DNA of 64,000 nt from Chthonomonadia bacterium (GCA_013314755.1 JABUFA010000012.1:39181-103180); one strand, 5' to 3'; positions 9,062 to 17,487 are shown, numbered from the stretch's first letter. The notes: a model not told the origin generated them from the sequence alone. Made by a program: numbers and translations.

Positions 9062-10720
9062 TCAGTAGCCGCCCTCATCGCGTCCGCCCGGACCGCGGCG
9101 ACCGCCGCCGATGCCACCGGGAACGCCAGGGATGCCCTGCTGGCGGGGCTGAGTGGTAGTGGTACGCTTGCGCAGTGTGTTGTCCACGATGAACGACCAG
9201 GTGTATTCCGTGCGGTTACCGCGCCAGTCCTCGGCGATGACCTTCACCGTGTGCCGTCCATCAGCGAGGGGGCGAACGGTGGTCGCACCACCTTCTTGCC
9301 CTGCGGGGCTCGCCGAGGCTTCCTTGCTTCCCCACAGGTAGCTGATTTCGCCCTTCACAAGGTCAAACTCGTATTTCACCGGCTTGTCGTCCAGCAGGAA
9401 CTGGATGGTGTCGGTCTTGATGCCGGAGCCGTCGTCGCTGATGAGCGCACGGAAGCGGATGGGCGGTGCGCCCGACATCGCCACGCCGCGCGCCGGCTCC
9501 AGCTCGGTAACGGTCGGCGGGATGCTATCCGGCGCATCCGCGCGGAAGGTGGTCAGACTGCCGTCATCCGAGACGATGTACAGCGTGCCGTTGGCAACCA
9601 CCGGCGGCGCGGTGATGTCCGTAAAGGTCGGGCGTTCGGGCGTAGAGGAAGACGACTGTAGCAGATACTTCCACAGGATGGAGCCGTTGGAAGCGTCCAG
9701 GGCAAAGATGCCGCCTCGCGCCGTGCCGATGATGAGCACATTACCAGCCAGCGTGGGCGGAGCAAGCACCTGATTGGTGAACACCGGTTCCTTCGTGTTC
9801 CACAGCAGTTTGCCCGTGTTGTCAAACGCCCACACGCGCCCATCGCGCGTCAGCACGTACAGCATTCCGTTGCCTGCAACGGGTTCCGTCACGATGTCGT
9901 CGGGCAGGGTGCGTGCCCACAGCTGGCGTCCGCTTCGCGCCTGCAGGACGTAAAGCACGTTGGAGGCGACAACATAAAGGTTACGGTCTGCTACCACAGG
10001 CGACAGGGCGTAAAGTGTGCCTGTCAATCGCTGGCGCCACAGGAGCAAGCCTGTCGCTGCCGCCGCCGCATACAGCGTCTGGTCCGCGGAGATAAAATAG
10101 ACCACATCGTCGGCAACCGCTACGGCTCCGTTGACGGCATCTAGGGTGCGAAAGCCGCCGCGCCAGATTGGTTCGCCTGTTTTCGCGTTAATGGCATACA
10201 CTCGCCCATCAGCGGACCCGAAGTACACCACATCGTCCACCACAGTTGGCGGCGACAGAATGGCGCCCTGTGCCCGGAACGACCAGAGGTATTTCCCGGT
10301 GGTCGCGGAGAGGGCATACAGGTTCCCATCGGTCGCACCAACGTAGATGATGCCGTTGGCAACTGCCGGCGTGGTGCGGAACTGCGCGTCCAGAGGCTGG
10401 TCGGTAGGATATCGCCAGATGACACGCCCGCTGTCCGCTTCGAGCGCATAGAACCTGTCGCGGCAGGCGTAGTACACCGTGTTGCCAACAACTGCAGGTG
10501 CTGCGGGGTTCTGAGGCGCCGGCGATGCGGTATATCGCCAGTACATCGCTGCGGGCATCTGGATGCCGCTGGGAGCGATGCCGTTGTGCGCCGGGGAGAA
10601 TCGGTAGGCGACAACATCCTGAGCGAGCACCACAGATACCATCAGCAGTGTCAATACACAGGCTGGCAACGCATGGGTCCATCCTGTAGAGATGAAGCCT
10701 TTAAAGCCCATTCGCATCAT
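9062..10720 (-). CDS. Secreted PQQ-like beta-propeller repeat protein
   Basis: A 552-residue exported protein. After a signal peptide ending near VVLAQD come at least seven PQQ-type blades of the form G-x-x-YALxAxTGxxLW (for example FYALEADSGRVIW, LYALSATTGKYLW, VYAINAKTGEPIW). These fold as a propeller like BamB or quinoprotein dehydrogenases. No dehydrogenase cofactor ligands could be identified, so an assembly or binding role is more likely than catalysis. From about residue 400 there is an Ig-like domain (PTVTELEPARGVAM), and the tail is glycine-rich and basic. The ATG at 10720 has GGAGAG just upstream. It probably leads the dprA transcript. Confidence 0.82.
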   Translation of the reverse strand: MMRMGFKGFISTGWTHALPACVLTLLMVSVVLAQDVVAYRFSPAHNGIAPSGIQMPAAMYWRYTASPAPQNPAAPAVVGNTVYYACRDRFYALEADSGRVIWRYPTDQPLDAQFRTTPAVANGIIYVGATDGNLYALSATTGKYLWSFRAQGAILSPPTVVDDVVYFGSADGRVYAINAKTGEPIWRGGFRTLDAVNGAVAVADDVVYFISADQTLYAAAAATGLLLWRQRLTGTLYALSPVVADRNLYVVASNVLYVLQARSGRQLWARTLPDDIVTEPVAGNGMLYVLTRDGRVWAFDNTGKLLWNTKEPVFTNQVLAPPTLAGNVLIIGTARGGIFALDASNGSILWKYLLQSSSSTPERPTFTDITAPPVVANGTLYIVSDDGSLTTFRADAPDSIPPTVTELEPARGVAMSGAPPIRFRALISDDGSGIKTDTIQFLLDDKPVKYEFDLVKGEISYLWGSKEASASPAGQEGGATTVRPLADGRHTVKVIAEDWRGNRTEYTWSFIVDNTLRKRTTTTQPRQQGIPGVPGGIGGGRRGPGGRDEGGY

Positions 10721-10884
10721 CGTCTCTCCTCGCGTTGGGTTTGTTTCAGAACATACACAGTCATCCGGGTTTCGGGTATATCATACAGCGGAACAGACCC
10801 GGATTCCTGCTAACCTACTGCAATTTAGACGGGAGCACTCTCTAGGGGGTTACACCCTGTGGAACTTTCGGTGTCCCGCCGTCG

Positions 10885-10992
10885 TATAATGTAGTAGCGC
10901 ATGTCCTCCTTTTCACTCTGTCCATCGTCTCGATGGAGCCTGCACCCGGAGCTTCGCCCAACCCCGATTGCTCTGGAGGCAGGCGATTTTTT
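10885..10992 (+). promoter_or_regulatory. Structured leader with terminator hairpin upstream of mgtC
   Basis: A TATAAT at 10885-10890 would start RNA near 10897. Two hairpins follow. The first is TCCATCG-tct-CGATGGA at 10921-10937. The second is a long one with an outer stem GCCTGC/GCAGGC (10938-10943 with 10979-10984) and an inner stem CCGGAGC/GCTCTGG (10946-10952 with 10970-10976), followed by TTTTTT at 10987-10992. That second hairpin has the form of an intrinsic terminator. It lies between a divergent gene and mgtC, so it can only act on rightward transcripts: either an attenuator or riboswitch-like leader, or a short non-coding RNA. No known riboswitch class was recognised. Confidence 0.6.
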
Positions 10993-11064
10993 GTTTCGCC
11001 CTTGCCTCTTTTTTACTTCCACAGTACAATAGAGCCATCCTCTTTCGGGAAGGGGAAATGTGGT

Positions 11065-11721
11065 GTGTTTTCACTCGGAGAGAGCCTGCTTCCGCTGTTG
11101 CTGGCATCTGCACTGGGAGCAATTGTCGGGCTGGAGCGTGAACTGCATGGCAGACCAGCCGGTCTGCGCACGCACATCCTGCTCTCGCTGGGTGCAGCGA
11201 TGTTCGGGATGATGTCGCATGGGCTGATCGCACCGAATGTTGACCCCACGCGCATCGCCGCGCAGGTAGTCACGGGCATCGGCTTCATCGGCGCAGGCAC
11301 AATTCTTCATCTGGGCGGAACCGTTCGTGGCTTGACCACCGCCGCCAGCATCTGGACCACCGCTGCCATCGGACTGGCTGTGGGGCTGGACCGCCGCTTC
11401 TGGGTGATGGCATCTCTGGCAACGGTATTGACCTTCCTCACGCTTGCGCTGGTTCACCTTCTGGAGAATCGCCTGAAGGTGAAGAGGCGACTGCGGGACA
11501 TTGAGATTATCGCTCAGGAAGGCAAACCGGTCATTGAGCCTGTGCTCAACGGGCTGGCTTCCTTGCACGTGGAAGTGAGCTCTGTTCGGAGCCTGCCTGC
11601 GCTGATACCTCACGCCCGACGCTACGAGCTGTCGCTGGAGATGCCCGCACAGACTTCGACGATGCAGGTGCTTGGGACGCTGATGCAGTGCGAGGGCATC
11701 CTGGAGGTGAAATGGGACTGA
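11065..11721 (+). CDS. MgtC/SapB family membrane protein
   Basis: A 218-residue protein. The N-terminal half has four or five membrane segments with the family motifs GAIVGLERE near the start, GLRTHILLSLGAAMF, and VVTGIGFIGAGTI. The C-terminal 80 residues form a soluble ACT-like domain. MgtC proteins are linked to magnesium limitation, and related proteins act as inhibitors of ATP synthase or in acid and phosphate homeostasis; which applies here is unknown. The GTG at 11065 was chosen because AGGGG lies nine bases upstream; the reading frame continues further upstream but without a credible start. It is preceded by a structured leader and overlaps nadC by one base (TGATG). Confidence 0.85.
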   Translation: MFSLGESLLPLLLASALGAIVGLERELHGRPAGLRTHILLSLGAAMFGMMSHGLIAPNVDPTRIAAQVVTGIGFIGAGTILHLGGTVRGLTTAASIWTTAAIGLAVGLDRRFWVMASLATVLTFLTLALVHLLENRLKVKRRLRDIEIIAQEGKPVIEPVLNGLASLHVEVSSVRSLPALIPHARRYELSLEMPAQTSTMQVLGTLMQCEGILEVKWD

Positions 11722-12566
11722 TGAGTGCACTCAACTTACCGCTTGTTGACGAGATAGTATCTCGCGCCCTGTCGGAGGACATCGGCACAGGAGATATAAC
11801 CACTCTGTTGACCGTACCCGAGGGAGTGGAGGCGTTCGGGCAGTTTGTCCCAACGCAGGAGGGTATCCTGGCGGGAATCCCTGTGGTGGAGCGGGTTTTT
11901 CACCAGGTAGACCATCGCATTCGGTTAGAGCCTCTGGTGAGGGAGGGACAGCAATTCAGCGCGGGAACGGTTCTGGCGGAGGTCAGAGGCGAGGCGCGTG
12001 GGATTTTGACCGCCGAACGGGTGGCATTGAACTTTCTTCAGCGTTTGAGCGGAATAGCCACCCTGACCGCGCGGTTTGCGGAGGCGGTGAAGGACCTGCC
12101 TGTCCGAATTTGCGATACGCGTAAGACCACGCCCGGTCTGCGCTATCTGGAACGCTACGCGGTGCGCGTGGGCGGCGGCTACAACCACCGGTTCGGGCTA
12201 TACGACGCGGTATTGATTAAGGACAACCACATCGCCGTGTGCGGAGGGATCACTTCAGCTGTTCATCGTGCGAAGCGCGCCCTGCCGCACACGATGAAGG
12301 TAGAGGTGGAATGCACGACCCTCCAGCAGGTTGTAGAGGCAATGGAGGCGGGAGCGGACATCGTTCTGCTGGATAACATGACGCCTGAGCAGATGCGCGA
12401 AGCGGTACAGCTGGCAAAAGGGCGCGTATTGCTGGAAGCCTCTGGGGGAGTGCGTCTGGACACCGTGCGGCAGATTGCAGAAACAGGCGTAGACGCTATC
12501 TCCGTTGGAGCGATAACTCATTCAGCTCCCGCTATCGATATCAAGCTGGAGTTACAGCTGGGATAA
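11721..12566 (+). CDS. nadC: Nicotinate-nucleotide pyrophosphorylase (carboxylating)
   Basis: A 281-residue quinolinate phosphoribosyltransferase that makes nicotinate mononucleotide from quinolinate in NAD synthesis. Recognisable motifs are EDIGTGDITT near the N-terminus, ERVALNFLQRLSGIAT, the RKTTPGLRYLERYAVRVGGG active-site segment, and IKDNHI. The C-terminal barrel has VECTT, DNMTPEQM and EASGGV. The ATG at 11721 overlaps the mgtC stop codon (TGATG) and GGAGGTG lies about eleven bases upstream, so it is favoured over the ATG at 11712. Length is normal for the family. Confidence 0.95.
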   Translation: MSALNLPLVDEIVSRALSEDIGTGDITTLLTVPEGVEAFGQFVPTQEGILAGIPVVERVFHQVDHRIRLEPLVREGQQFSAGTVLAEVRGEARGILTAERVALNFLQRLSGIATLTARFAEAVKDLPVRICDTRKTTPGLRYLERYAVRVGGGYNHRFGLYDAVLIKDNHIAVCGGITSAVHRAKRALPHTMKVEVECTTLQQVVEAMEAGADIVLLDNMTPEQMREAVQLAKGRVLLEASGGVRLDTVRQIAETGVDAISVGAITHSAPAIDIKLELQLG

Positions 12567-12577
12567 CCATCTTTCAG

Positions 12578-12596
12578 CCCCCTGCCGCGCAGGGGG
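12578..12596. terminator. GC-rich hairpin after nadC, possible terminator
   Basis: A perfect stem CCCCCTGC-cgc-GCAGGGGG lies just after the nadC stop, between convergent genes. No T-run follows on the plus strand, so it is a weak call for an intrinsic terminator. Confidence 0.4.
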
Positions 12597-12623
12597 AATG
12601 GGGCAGGGGGTACAAGCACGCGG

Positions 12624-12725
12624 TTACACTCGCCTTGCCCGCATCCTTGCTTCGCGTCGGGCTGCCTTCTGCTTCTCCTCTTTTCGCTTGCGTCGCTGGC
12701 GCAGCTCCTTCTGTCTGATGCGCAT
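12624..12725 (-). CDS. Overlooked 33-residue highly basic protein
   Basis: A micro-gene encoding 33 residues, beginning MRIRQKELRQRRKRKEEKQK and ending RMRARRV; about half the residues are Lys or Arg. It has full expression signals: AAGGAGG seven bases before the ATG, and a TTGACT-18-TATAAT promoter at 12760-12789. Small Arg/Lys-rich proteins of this kind are usually bound to RNA, often the ribosome; that is inference here. It may be helical throughout. It converges on nadC and is too short for standard gene calling. Confidence 0.72.
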   Translation of the reverse strand: MRIRQKELRQRRKRKEEKQKAARREARMRARRV

Positions 12726-12759
12726 GACATCGCCTCCTTCTCAGTTTCACCGCTCAAGG

Positions 12760-12789
12760 ATTATACAGGTCATGGAGGCGAAAAGTCAA
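12760..12789 (-). promoter_or_regulatory. Sigma-70-type promoter for the 33-residue basic protein
   Basis: On the minus strand TTGACT (12789-12784) and a perfect TATAAT (12765-12760) are 18 bases apart, about 35 bases before the start codon at 12725. It faces away from the secreted repeat protein. Confidence 0.75.
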
Positions 12790-12908
12790 TCCACTCCCCA
12801 GTGATGGATGGCTGTAGCCGTGCTTCAGCAACAGGCTGCTGGCGGTCTCTACCTGATTGTTCGGCTGTCCGTCCAGACTCAGGTCTCAACGCAGAGTAAG
12901 AAAACTTC

Positions 12909-12937
12909 TTGAGCTTTGTATTTATTTATGCTAACAT
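12909..12937 (+). promoter_or_regulatory. Probable promoter of secreted repeat protein
   Basis: TTGAGC (12909-12914) and TAACAT (12932-12937) are spaced by 17 bases in an AT-rich stretch, about 85 bases before the ATG at 13023. The rest of 12790-13022 holds no gene; a degraded piece of the palindromic repeat (GTGCTTCAGCA) lies near 12818. Confidence 0.5.
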
Positions 12938-13022
12938 TATTGTGATGAGAATCTCACGATGGATGAGCCACCAACCACCGTGCAGTTCCCATCCCAATCT
13001 TTAGCAAAGGGAGGATACACCG

Positions 13023-15086
13023 ATGCGACTGATGCTCGCGATGGTCTGCGCGGTGGGAGGCATTCTTCTTTGCTCCACCCTCGCAGACGCCCAAACCTTT
13101 ACCTATCAGGGAATGCTCAAACAGGCAGGCGTTCCCGCTAACGGAAACTACGACTTCCAGTTCAACCTCTGGACAGCCGCTTCGGGCGGCTCACAGGTCG
13201 GCTCCACCCTCGCCAGAAGCGAGGTGAACGTGGCATGGGGCGTGTTCAGCACAGAACTGGACTTCGGCAGTGTGTGGGATGGCAGTGACCGTTATCTGCA
13301 GGTTGCGGTTCGCCCTGCAGGTTCTGGCAGTTACACTACACTGTCTCCCCGCGTGAAGGTGAACCGCGCTCCCTACAGCCAGTTTGCTTTCAGCGTGCCC
13401 TGGTCGGGCATCGTGGGTATGCCTGCGGGCTTTGCGGACGGCGTAGATAACGACACCACCTACTCGGCGGGTGCGGGGTTGCAGTTAGCGGGCACGACCT
13501 TCGGCGTGGCGAGTGGGGGCATCGTGACGGGGATGCTGGCTGATGGTGCGGTCACACCGGCGAAGTTGAGCGCGACGGGCGTGAGTGCGGGCACGTATGG
13601 CAGCGCCACGCAGGTTGGCAGGTTCACGGTGGATGCGCAGGGTCGGATTACCTCGGCGAGCAATGAGACCATTTCGGGGGTGGCGCCCGGTGGTTCGGCA
13701 GGAGGGGACCTGGGCGGGAGTTATCCGAACCCTGTGGTGACGGCCTTGCAGACTCGTCCTGTGTCGTCGGCGGCTCCTGGCAATGGCGAGGTGCTGAAGT
13801 GGGATGGCAGTGTTTGGGCTCCGGCACTGGACGATGCAGGAGGCTTGACGCTGCCGTTCACGGGTAGTAGCAATGTGGGCTCGGGTGCAGTGTTCGCGAT
13901 TACCAACACTACCACAAGCGGGTTTGCGGATGGCATCTGGGGGCGCACCAACAGCACCAGCGCCGCCGGTGTCCTCGGCTGGGCGATGTCGACCACCGGA
14001 ACCAACTTCGGCGGATTTTTCCGTTCGGACAGCACGGGAGGCCGTGGTGTAACTGGTACAGCGACGGCAGCCACTGGCGCAACATACGGGGTGGTCGGCG
14101 GTAGTGACAGCAACGCCGGGACGGGGGTTTTTGGCGTGGCGAACGCCTCGAGCGGCACGACGAGGGGTGTACACGGCGAGGCGGTCAGCCCCAGCGGCAT
14201 CGCAGTATCGGGCTACGAGCGTGCGTCCACCGGACGGACCTACGGCGGCAACTTCCGCAGCGATAGCTCGTCCGGTACGGGCGTCTACGGTCTGGCAGCG
14301 GACCAGAGTGGCAACACGGTCGGGGTATATGGACAGAGCCTCAGCAGCGCTGGCACGGGCGTGGTGGGACTGGCAAGCGCGTCAAGCGGTACTACGTTCG
14401 GTGTGTGGGGGCAAAGCGACAGCGACAACGGGAGAGGCGTGTACGGGTTCGCAACTCGTGCCGGCACTGGAGTATATGGGCGAAGCGACGGCGCCTCTGG
14501 CTGGGGTGTGATCGGAGTGGCAACTGCCAGCAGCGGCACCACTTACGGCGTGTTTGGCCAGGCTGGGTCCAATGGCTACGGCGTCTATTGCATTGGCAAC
14601 TTCGGCGCCTCGGGTATCAAGTCATTCCAGATAGACCACCCGCTCAGCCCAGACACACATTTTCTCAACCACTATGCCTCCGAAGGTCCTGAGCCTTACA
14701 ACCTCTATCGGGGCAATGTGGTTACCGACGCGCAAGGCTATGCGACCATCACTCTGCCCGACTACTTCGAAGCCATCAACCGCGAGCCAACCTATCACCT
14801 GACGGTCATTGACGCTTCTGACGACTTCGTGCTGACGAAGGTGGTACGGGAGATACACAACAACCAGTTCATCATCCGCACCAGCAAACCGCTGGTCAAA
14901 GTCAGCTGGGAAGTGAAGGCGGTCCGTAACGACCGCTGGGTGCAACAATACGGTTATCAGACCGAGCAGCCCAAGCCAAAGGAATACCAGGGCAGGTATC
15001 TGCATCCCGAACTGTATGGACTGCCCAAGGAGATGGGTATTCATTACCACCCCGAACATGGACGGGAGACTCCTGTGAGACAATAG
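13023..15086 (+). CDS. Secreted repeat protein with tail-fibre-like glycine repeats
   Basis: A 687-residue exported protein with a signal peptide ending at ADAQ (residue 24). Residues 25-120 form a beta-rich domain (TFTYQGMLKQAGVPANG) often seen at the start of such proteins. Residues 180-260 resemble phage tail-fibre segments (DLGGSYPNPVVTAL, VLKWDGSVWAP). Residues 285-530 hold roughly eleven repeats built on GVYG or GVFG and SSGTTYGVWG, spaced about 20-25 residues, which suggests a long beta-helix. The C-terminal 150 residues begin IDHPLSPDTHFLNHY, a domain recurrent in secreted proteins of poorly known phyla. AAAGGGAGG precedes the ATG. The likely role is a surface or appendage fibre; function is not established. 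Confidence 0.8.
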   Translation: MRLMLAMVCAVGGILLCSTLADAQTFTYQGMLKQAGVPANGNYDFQFNLWTAASGGSQVGSTLARSEVNVAWGVFSTELDFGSVWDGSDRYLQVAVRPAGSGSYTTLSPRVKVNRAPYSQFAFSVPWSGIVGMPAGFADGVDNDTTYSAGAGLQLAGTTFGVASGGIVTGMLADGAVTPAKLSATGVSAGTYGSATQVGRFTVDAQGRITSASNETISGVAPGGSAGGDLGGSYPNPVVTALQTRPVSSAAPGNGEVLKWDGSVWAPALDDAGGLTLPFTGSSNVGSGAVFAITNTTTSGFADGIWGRTNSTSAAGVLGWAMSTTGTNFGGFFRSDSTGGRGVTGTATAATGATYGVVGGSDSNAGTGVFGVANASSGTTRGVHGEAVSPSGIAVSGYERASTGRTYGGNFRSDSSSGTGVYGLAADQSGNTVGVYGQSLSSAGTGVVGLASASSGTTFGVWGQSDSDNGRGVYGFATRAGTGVYGRSDGASGWGVIGVATASSGTTYGVFGQAGSNGYGVYCIGNFGASGIKSFQIDHPLSPDTHFLNHYASEGPEPYNLYRGNVVTDAQGYATITLPDYFEAINREPTYHLTVIDASDDFVLTKVVREIHNNQFIIRTSKPLVKVSWEVKAVRNDRWVQQYGYQTEQPKPKEYQGRYLHPELYGLPKEMGIHYHPEHGRETPVRQ

Positions 15087-15093
15087 ATTCTGC

Positions 15094-15117
15094 GGGACCT
15101 TCCTTTGTGGAGGTCCC
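15094..15117 (+). terminator. Hairpin after secreted repeat protein
   Basis: GGGACCT pairs with AGGTCCC across a short loop, starting just after the stop at 15086. The T-run is missing, so termination is plausible but not certain. Confidence 0.45.
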
Positions 15118-15352
15118 CTGCTCGGTTATGCTGAAAGAAAGCATCTCTGAGAATCTTCGATGCGTTCGGATTGACAGAAAAGTACAACCATTGATGACAT
15201 CCGTTCCATTTTGCACCGTGACGAGGGATCTCGAAGCCTCCTCCTCGTGGTGAGTGGTGTTAGGGCAGAAGCCCTGATGGAAACTTGCCTTCGCTAAGCG
15301 TTTTGGGGTATGCTTCTTTGCGTGGTGCACTCTGGTTGTGGAGGATTTTGCT

Positions 15353-16552
15353 GTGCCTGACCCTTCGAAATCGGCGCGGAAGATTGTTTACTTTACCATC
15401 TTTCTGGACCTGTTGGGCTTCGGGCTGATAATTCCCCAGCTGCAGTACTATGCGGATGCTTTTCACGCCACCCCCGCTTTCATCGGGCTGATTCAGGCGA
15501 TTTACTCGCTGATGCAGTTCCTGTTTGCTCCGTTCTGGGGCAGATTATCGGACAGGGTAGGGCGGCGCCCGATACTGCTTCTGAGCATCGCGGGTTCGGC
15601 GTTCTCGTACCTGCTTTTCGCAATGGCACAGAATGCATGGACCATCTTCTTCTCGCGCATGCTGGCGGGTATTACCGCTGCCAACCTCTCGACGGCACAG
15701 GCGTACATCTCGGACGTCACTCCTCCACAGGAGCGCACCCGGGCGATGGGACTGATTGGAGCGGCGTTCGGTGTGGGCTTTATTCTCGGTCCCGCGGTAG
15801 GTGGGGTGCTGGGTGCATGGGGCGGTAACTTCGCCATCGGATTGGCTGGCGCCCTGCTGGCAGGGGTGAACTGGCTGAGCGCGTTCCTTCGCCTGCCCGA
15901 AAGCCTGCCTGCCGAAAAGCGCAGACCATCCGAAGTGATTTACACCTTTCCTCTGCGTGACCTGCCCCGTGTGCTGGCGATGCCCCACGTGGGTCTGCTG
16001 GCAGTGGTGCTGTTCACTGCTATCTTCGCTATCGCCAATCTGGAATCTACCTTCATCCTGCTGGCGAAGCATCGGTATAGCCTTGACCAGCGTGCCTGCG
16101 GATACCTGTTCGCCTATCTGGGCATCATGGGGGCGGTGGTACAGGGTGGTCTGGTGGGCAGGCTCAGCGCACGCTTCGGTGAGGTGCGGCTGTTACTCGG
16201 AGGCTACCTCCTGCAGGCTCCTGCGCTGATGCTTATTCCTTTCGCGCCGGGCGTCGGCTGGCTGATGGTGATTCTGGCGATGATGGCAATGGGCGGCGGG
16301 GTAGCGGGTCCGAGCCTGAACGGGTTGATCTCCAAACTGGCGCCGCCTGACCGTCGGGGCGAAGTGTTCGGCATCACGCAGTCGCTGGGCAGTCTGGCGC
16401 GGGTGGTGGGTCCCACATGGGGCGGCTGGAGCTTCGGACATTTAGGGATGAGCGCGCCCTACATGACCGCAGGTCTTCTGATGCTGATAGCAAGCATAAT
16501 GGTCATCTGGTGGTCGCTCAGCGCAGTAGCCGCTGTGTCGGCGTCGGATTAG
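15353..16552 (+). CDS. MFS transporter, TetA-like drug efflux type
   Basis: A 399-residue 12-helix transporter. Helix 1 starts VYFTIFLDLLGFGLIIP, characteristic of the TetA(class A-C)/MdtG group. The helix 2-3 loop has GRLSDRVGRRPILL, and the antiporter-type motif in helix 5 reads GAAFGVGFILGPAVGG, marking it as a proton-driven exporter. The GTG at 15353 is preferred because GGAGG lies eight bases before it, giving MPDPSKSARK as N-terminus; a longer in-frame start at 15338 lacks this. Its substrate is unknown. It follows the secreted repeat gene but with a 270-base gap. Confidence 0.87.
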   Translation: MPDPSKSARKIVYFTIFLDLLGFGLIIPQLQYYADAFHATPAFIGLIQAIYSLMQFLFAPFWGRLSDRVGRRPILLLSIAGSAFSYLLFAMAQNAWTIFFSRMLAGITAANLSTAQAYISDVTPPQERTRAMGLIGAAFGVGFILGPAVGGVLGAWGGNFAIGLAGALLAGVNWLSAFLRLPESLPAEKRRPSEVIYTFPLRDLPRVLAMPHVGLLAVVLFTAIFAIANLESTFILLAKHRYSLDQRACGYLFAYLGIMGAVVQGGLVGRLSARFGEVRLLLGGYLLQAPALMLIPFAPGVGWLMVILAMMAMGGGVAGPSLNGLISKLAPPDRRGEVFGITQSLGSLARVVGPTWGGWSFGHLGMSAPYMTAGLLMLIASIMVIWWSLSAVAAVSASD

Positions 16553-16599
16553 CGGTGCGTCAAAAATCGTAAGAGTAGTACAGCGCGACGCCCTGCTCA

Positions 16600-16628
16600 T
16601 TGCACTTTCGCGCGGGGTGTATTATAAT
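16600..16628 (+). promoter_or_regulatory. Promoter of CBS-domain gene
   Basis: TTGCAC (16600-16605) and TATAAT (16623-16628) are exactly 17 bases apart. The resulting leader of nearly 100 bases before the ATG at 16732 is long and could be structured. Confidence 0.7.
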
Positions 16629-16731
16629 GGAATTGTAAACCGCATCACCGAGCACGCCTGAGCAGAGGAGGTCGCCTTTTCCGCATCGTGCAGTTCTGCG
16701 CACGTCAATACCACGAAAGGGGGGCTTCGCC

Positions 16732-17109
16732 ATGCCGAAGGCGAAAGACATCATGACCACCGACGTGGTCACCATTCAGGGCACTGCCACCGTGGCGGAG
16801 GCGGTCGCGCTGATGAAGCAAAAGGGCGTGCGTTCGCTCATCGTGGAGAGGCGCAGTGAAGACGACGCCTACGGCATCATCACCCAGCGCGACATCGTGT
16901 ACAAGGTGGTGGCGAAGGGACTGTCGCCCGAGTCGGTGCAGGTACACGAGATTATGTCCAAGCCGCTGGTGGTGGTCAACCCGAATCTGGACGTGAAGTA
17001 CGTGGCGCGACTTTTGGCAAACACCGGGCTGTCGCGTGCGCCGGTCATCGGCGAGCACCGGCTGATGGGCGTGGTGTCGCTGAGCGACATCGTGAACAAG
17101 GCGATGTGA
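16732..17109 (+). CDS. Tandem CBS-domain protein
   Basis: A 125-residue protein made only of two CBS motifs (about residues 5-60 and 70-125), forming a single Bateman module. Each motif has the typical start (IMTTDVVTIQGTATVAEAV; IMSKPLVVVNPNLDVKYVA) and ends in GIITQRDIV or GVVSLSDIV. Such free-standing modules bind adenine nucleotides and regulate partners, often in energy or redox control; the partner here is unknown. AAAGGGGGG precedes the ATG. It is monocistronic, with its own promoter and a strong terminator. Confidence 0.92.
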   Translation: MPKAKDIMTTDVVTIQGTATVAEAVALMKQKGVRSLIVERRSEDDAYGIITQRDIVYKVVAKGLSPESVQVHEIMSKPLVVVNPNLDVKYVARLLANTGLSRAPVIGEHRLMGVVSLSDIVNKAM

Positions 17110-17122
17110 TTACGTTTGGGCA

Positions 17123-17147
17123 GGGGCGGCTTGCGCCGCCCCTTTTT
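17123..17147 (+). terminator. Intrinsic terminator after CBS gene
   Basis: A perfect 8-base-pair stem GGGGCGGC-ttgc-GCCGCCCC is followed directly by TTTTT, 13 bases after the stop codon. Confidence 0.92.
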
Positions 17148-17166
17148 GGCAGATTGGGATAGCAAC

Positions 17167-17430
17167 CTTGCGACTGAAAGTCGCAGGCTACGTATGGCAA
17201 AACCTGCTGGCGCAGGTTTATGGAGTGCTGAAGCCATGCTTCAGCGCAGCCTGCAACCTCCAGGTGCAGGGATTTTTAAACGCAGCCTTGCGATTGGAAA
17301 TCGCAGGCTACACTTGACGAAACCTGCTGAAGCAGGTTAGGGGGCTGCTGAAGCAAGATTCAGCACTCCAAAGGGGTCAGCCTCCACAGGAGGCTTTGTT
17401 TTGTGTAGCCCGCAACTTCCAGTTGCAGGG
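17167..17430 (+). repeat. Composite palindromic repeat array
   Basis: At least eight small hairpins lie head to tail. CTTGCGACT...AGTCGCAGG is at 17167-17187, AACCTGC...GCAGGTT at 17201-17218 and GCTGAAGC...GCTTCAGC at 17227-17245. CCTGCAACCTCCAGGTGCAGG is at 17250-17270. The series then repeats as 17287-17307, 17321-17338 and 17347-17364, with extra stems at about 17380-17396 and 17409-17430. The order of modules is the same in both units, so the unit is a composite of about 80-120 bases. The 462 bases between the CBS gene and gyrA hold no gene. Confidence 0.85.
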
Positions 17431-17487
17431 GTGTTTTTTTTCAGGCTTTGGTTGCAGGGACGCCCCTTCCATCTGCGTCAGAAGCGG

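Noticed and set aside
10885..11064. M-box magnesium riboswitch
   Set aside because: The leader before mgtC is structured, but I could not match the conserved M-box core; left as an unclassified leader.
17167..17430. CRISPR array
   Set aside because: Units are hairpin modules of differing sequence with irregular spacing; there are no equal direct repeats with unique spacers and no cas genes.
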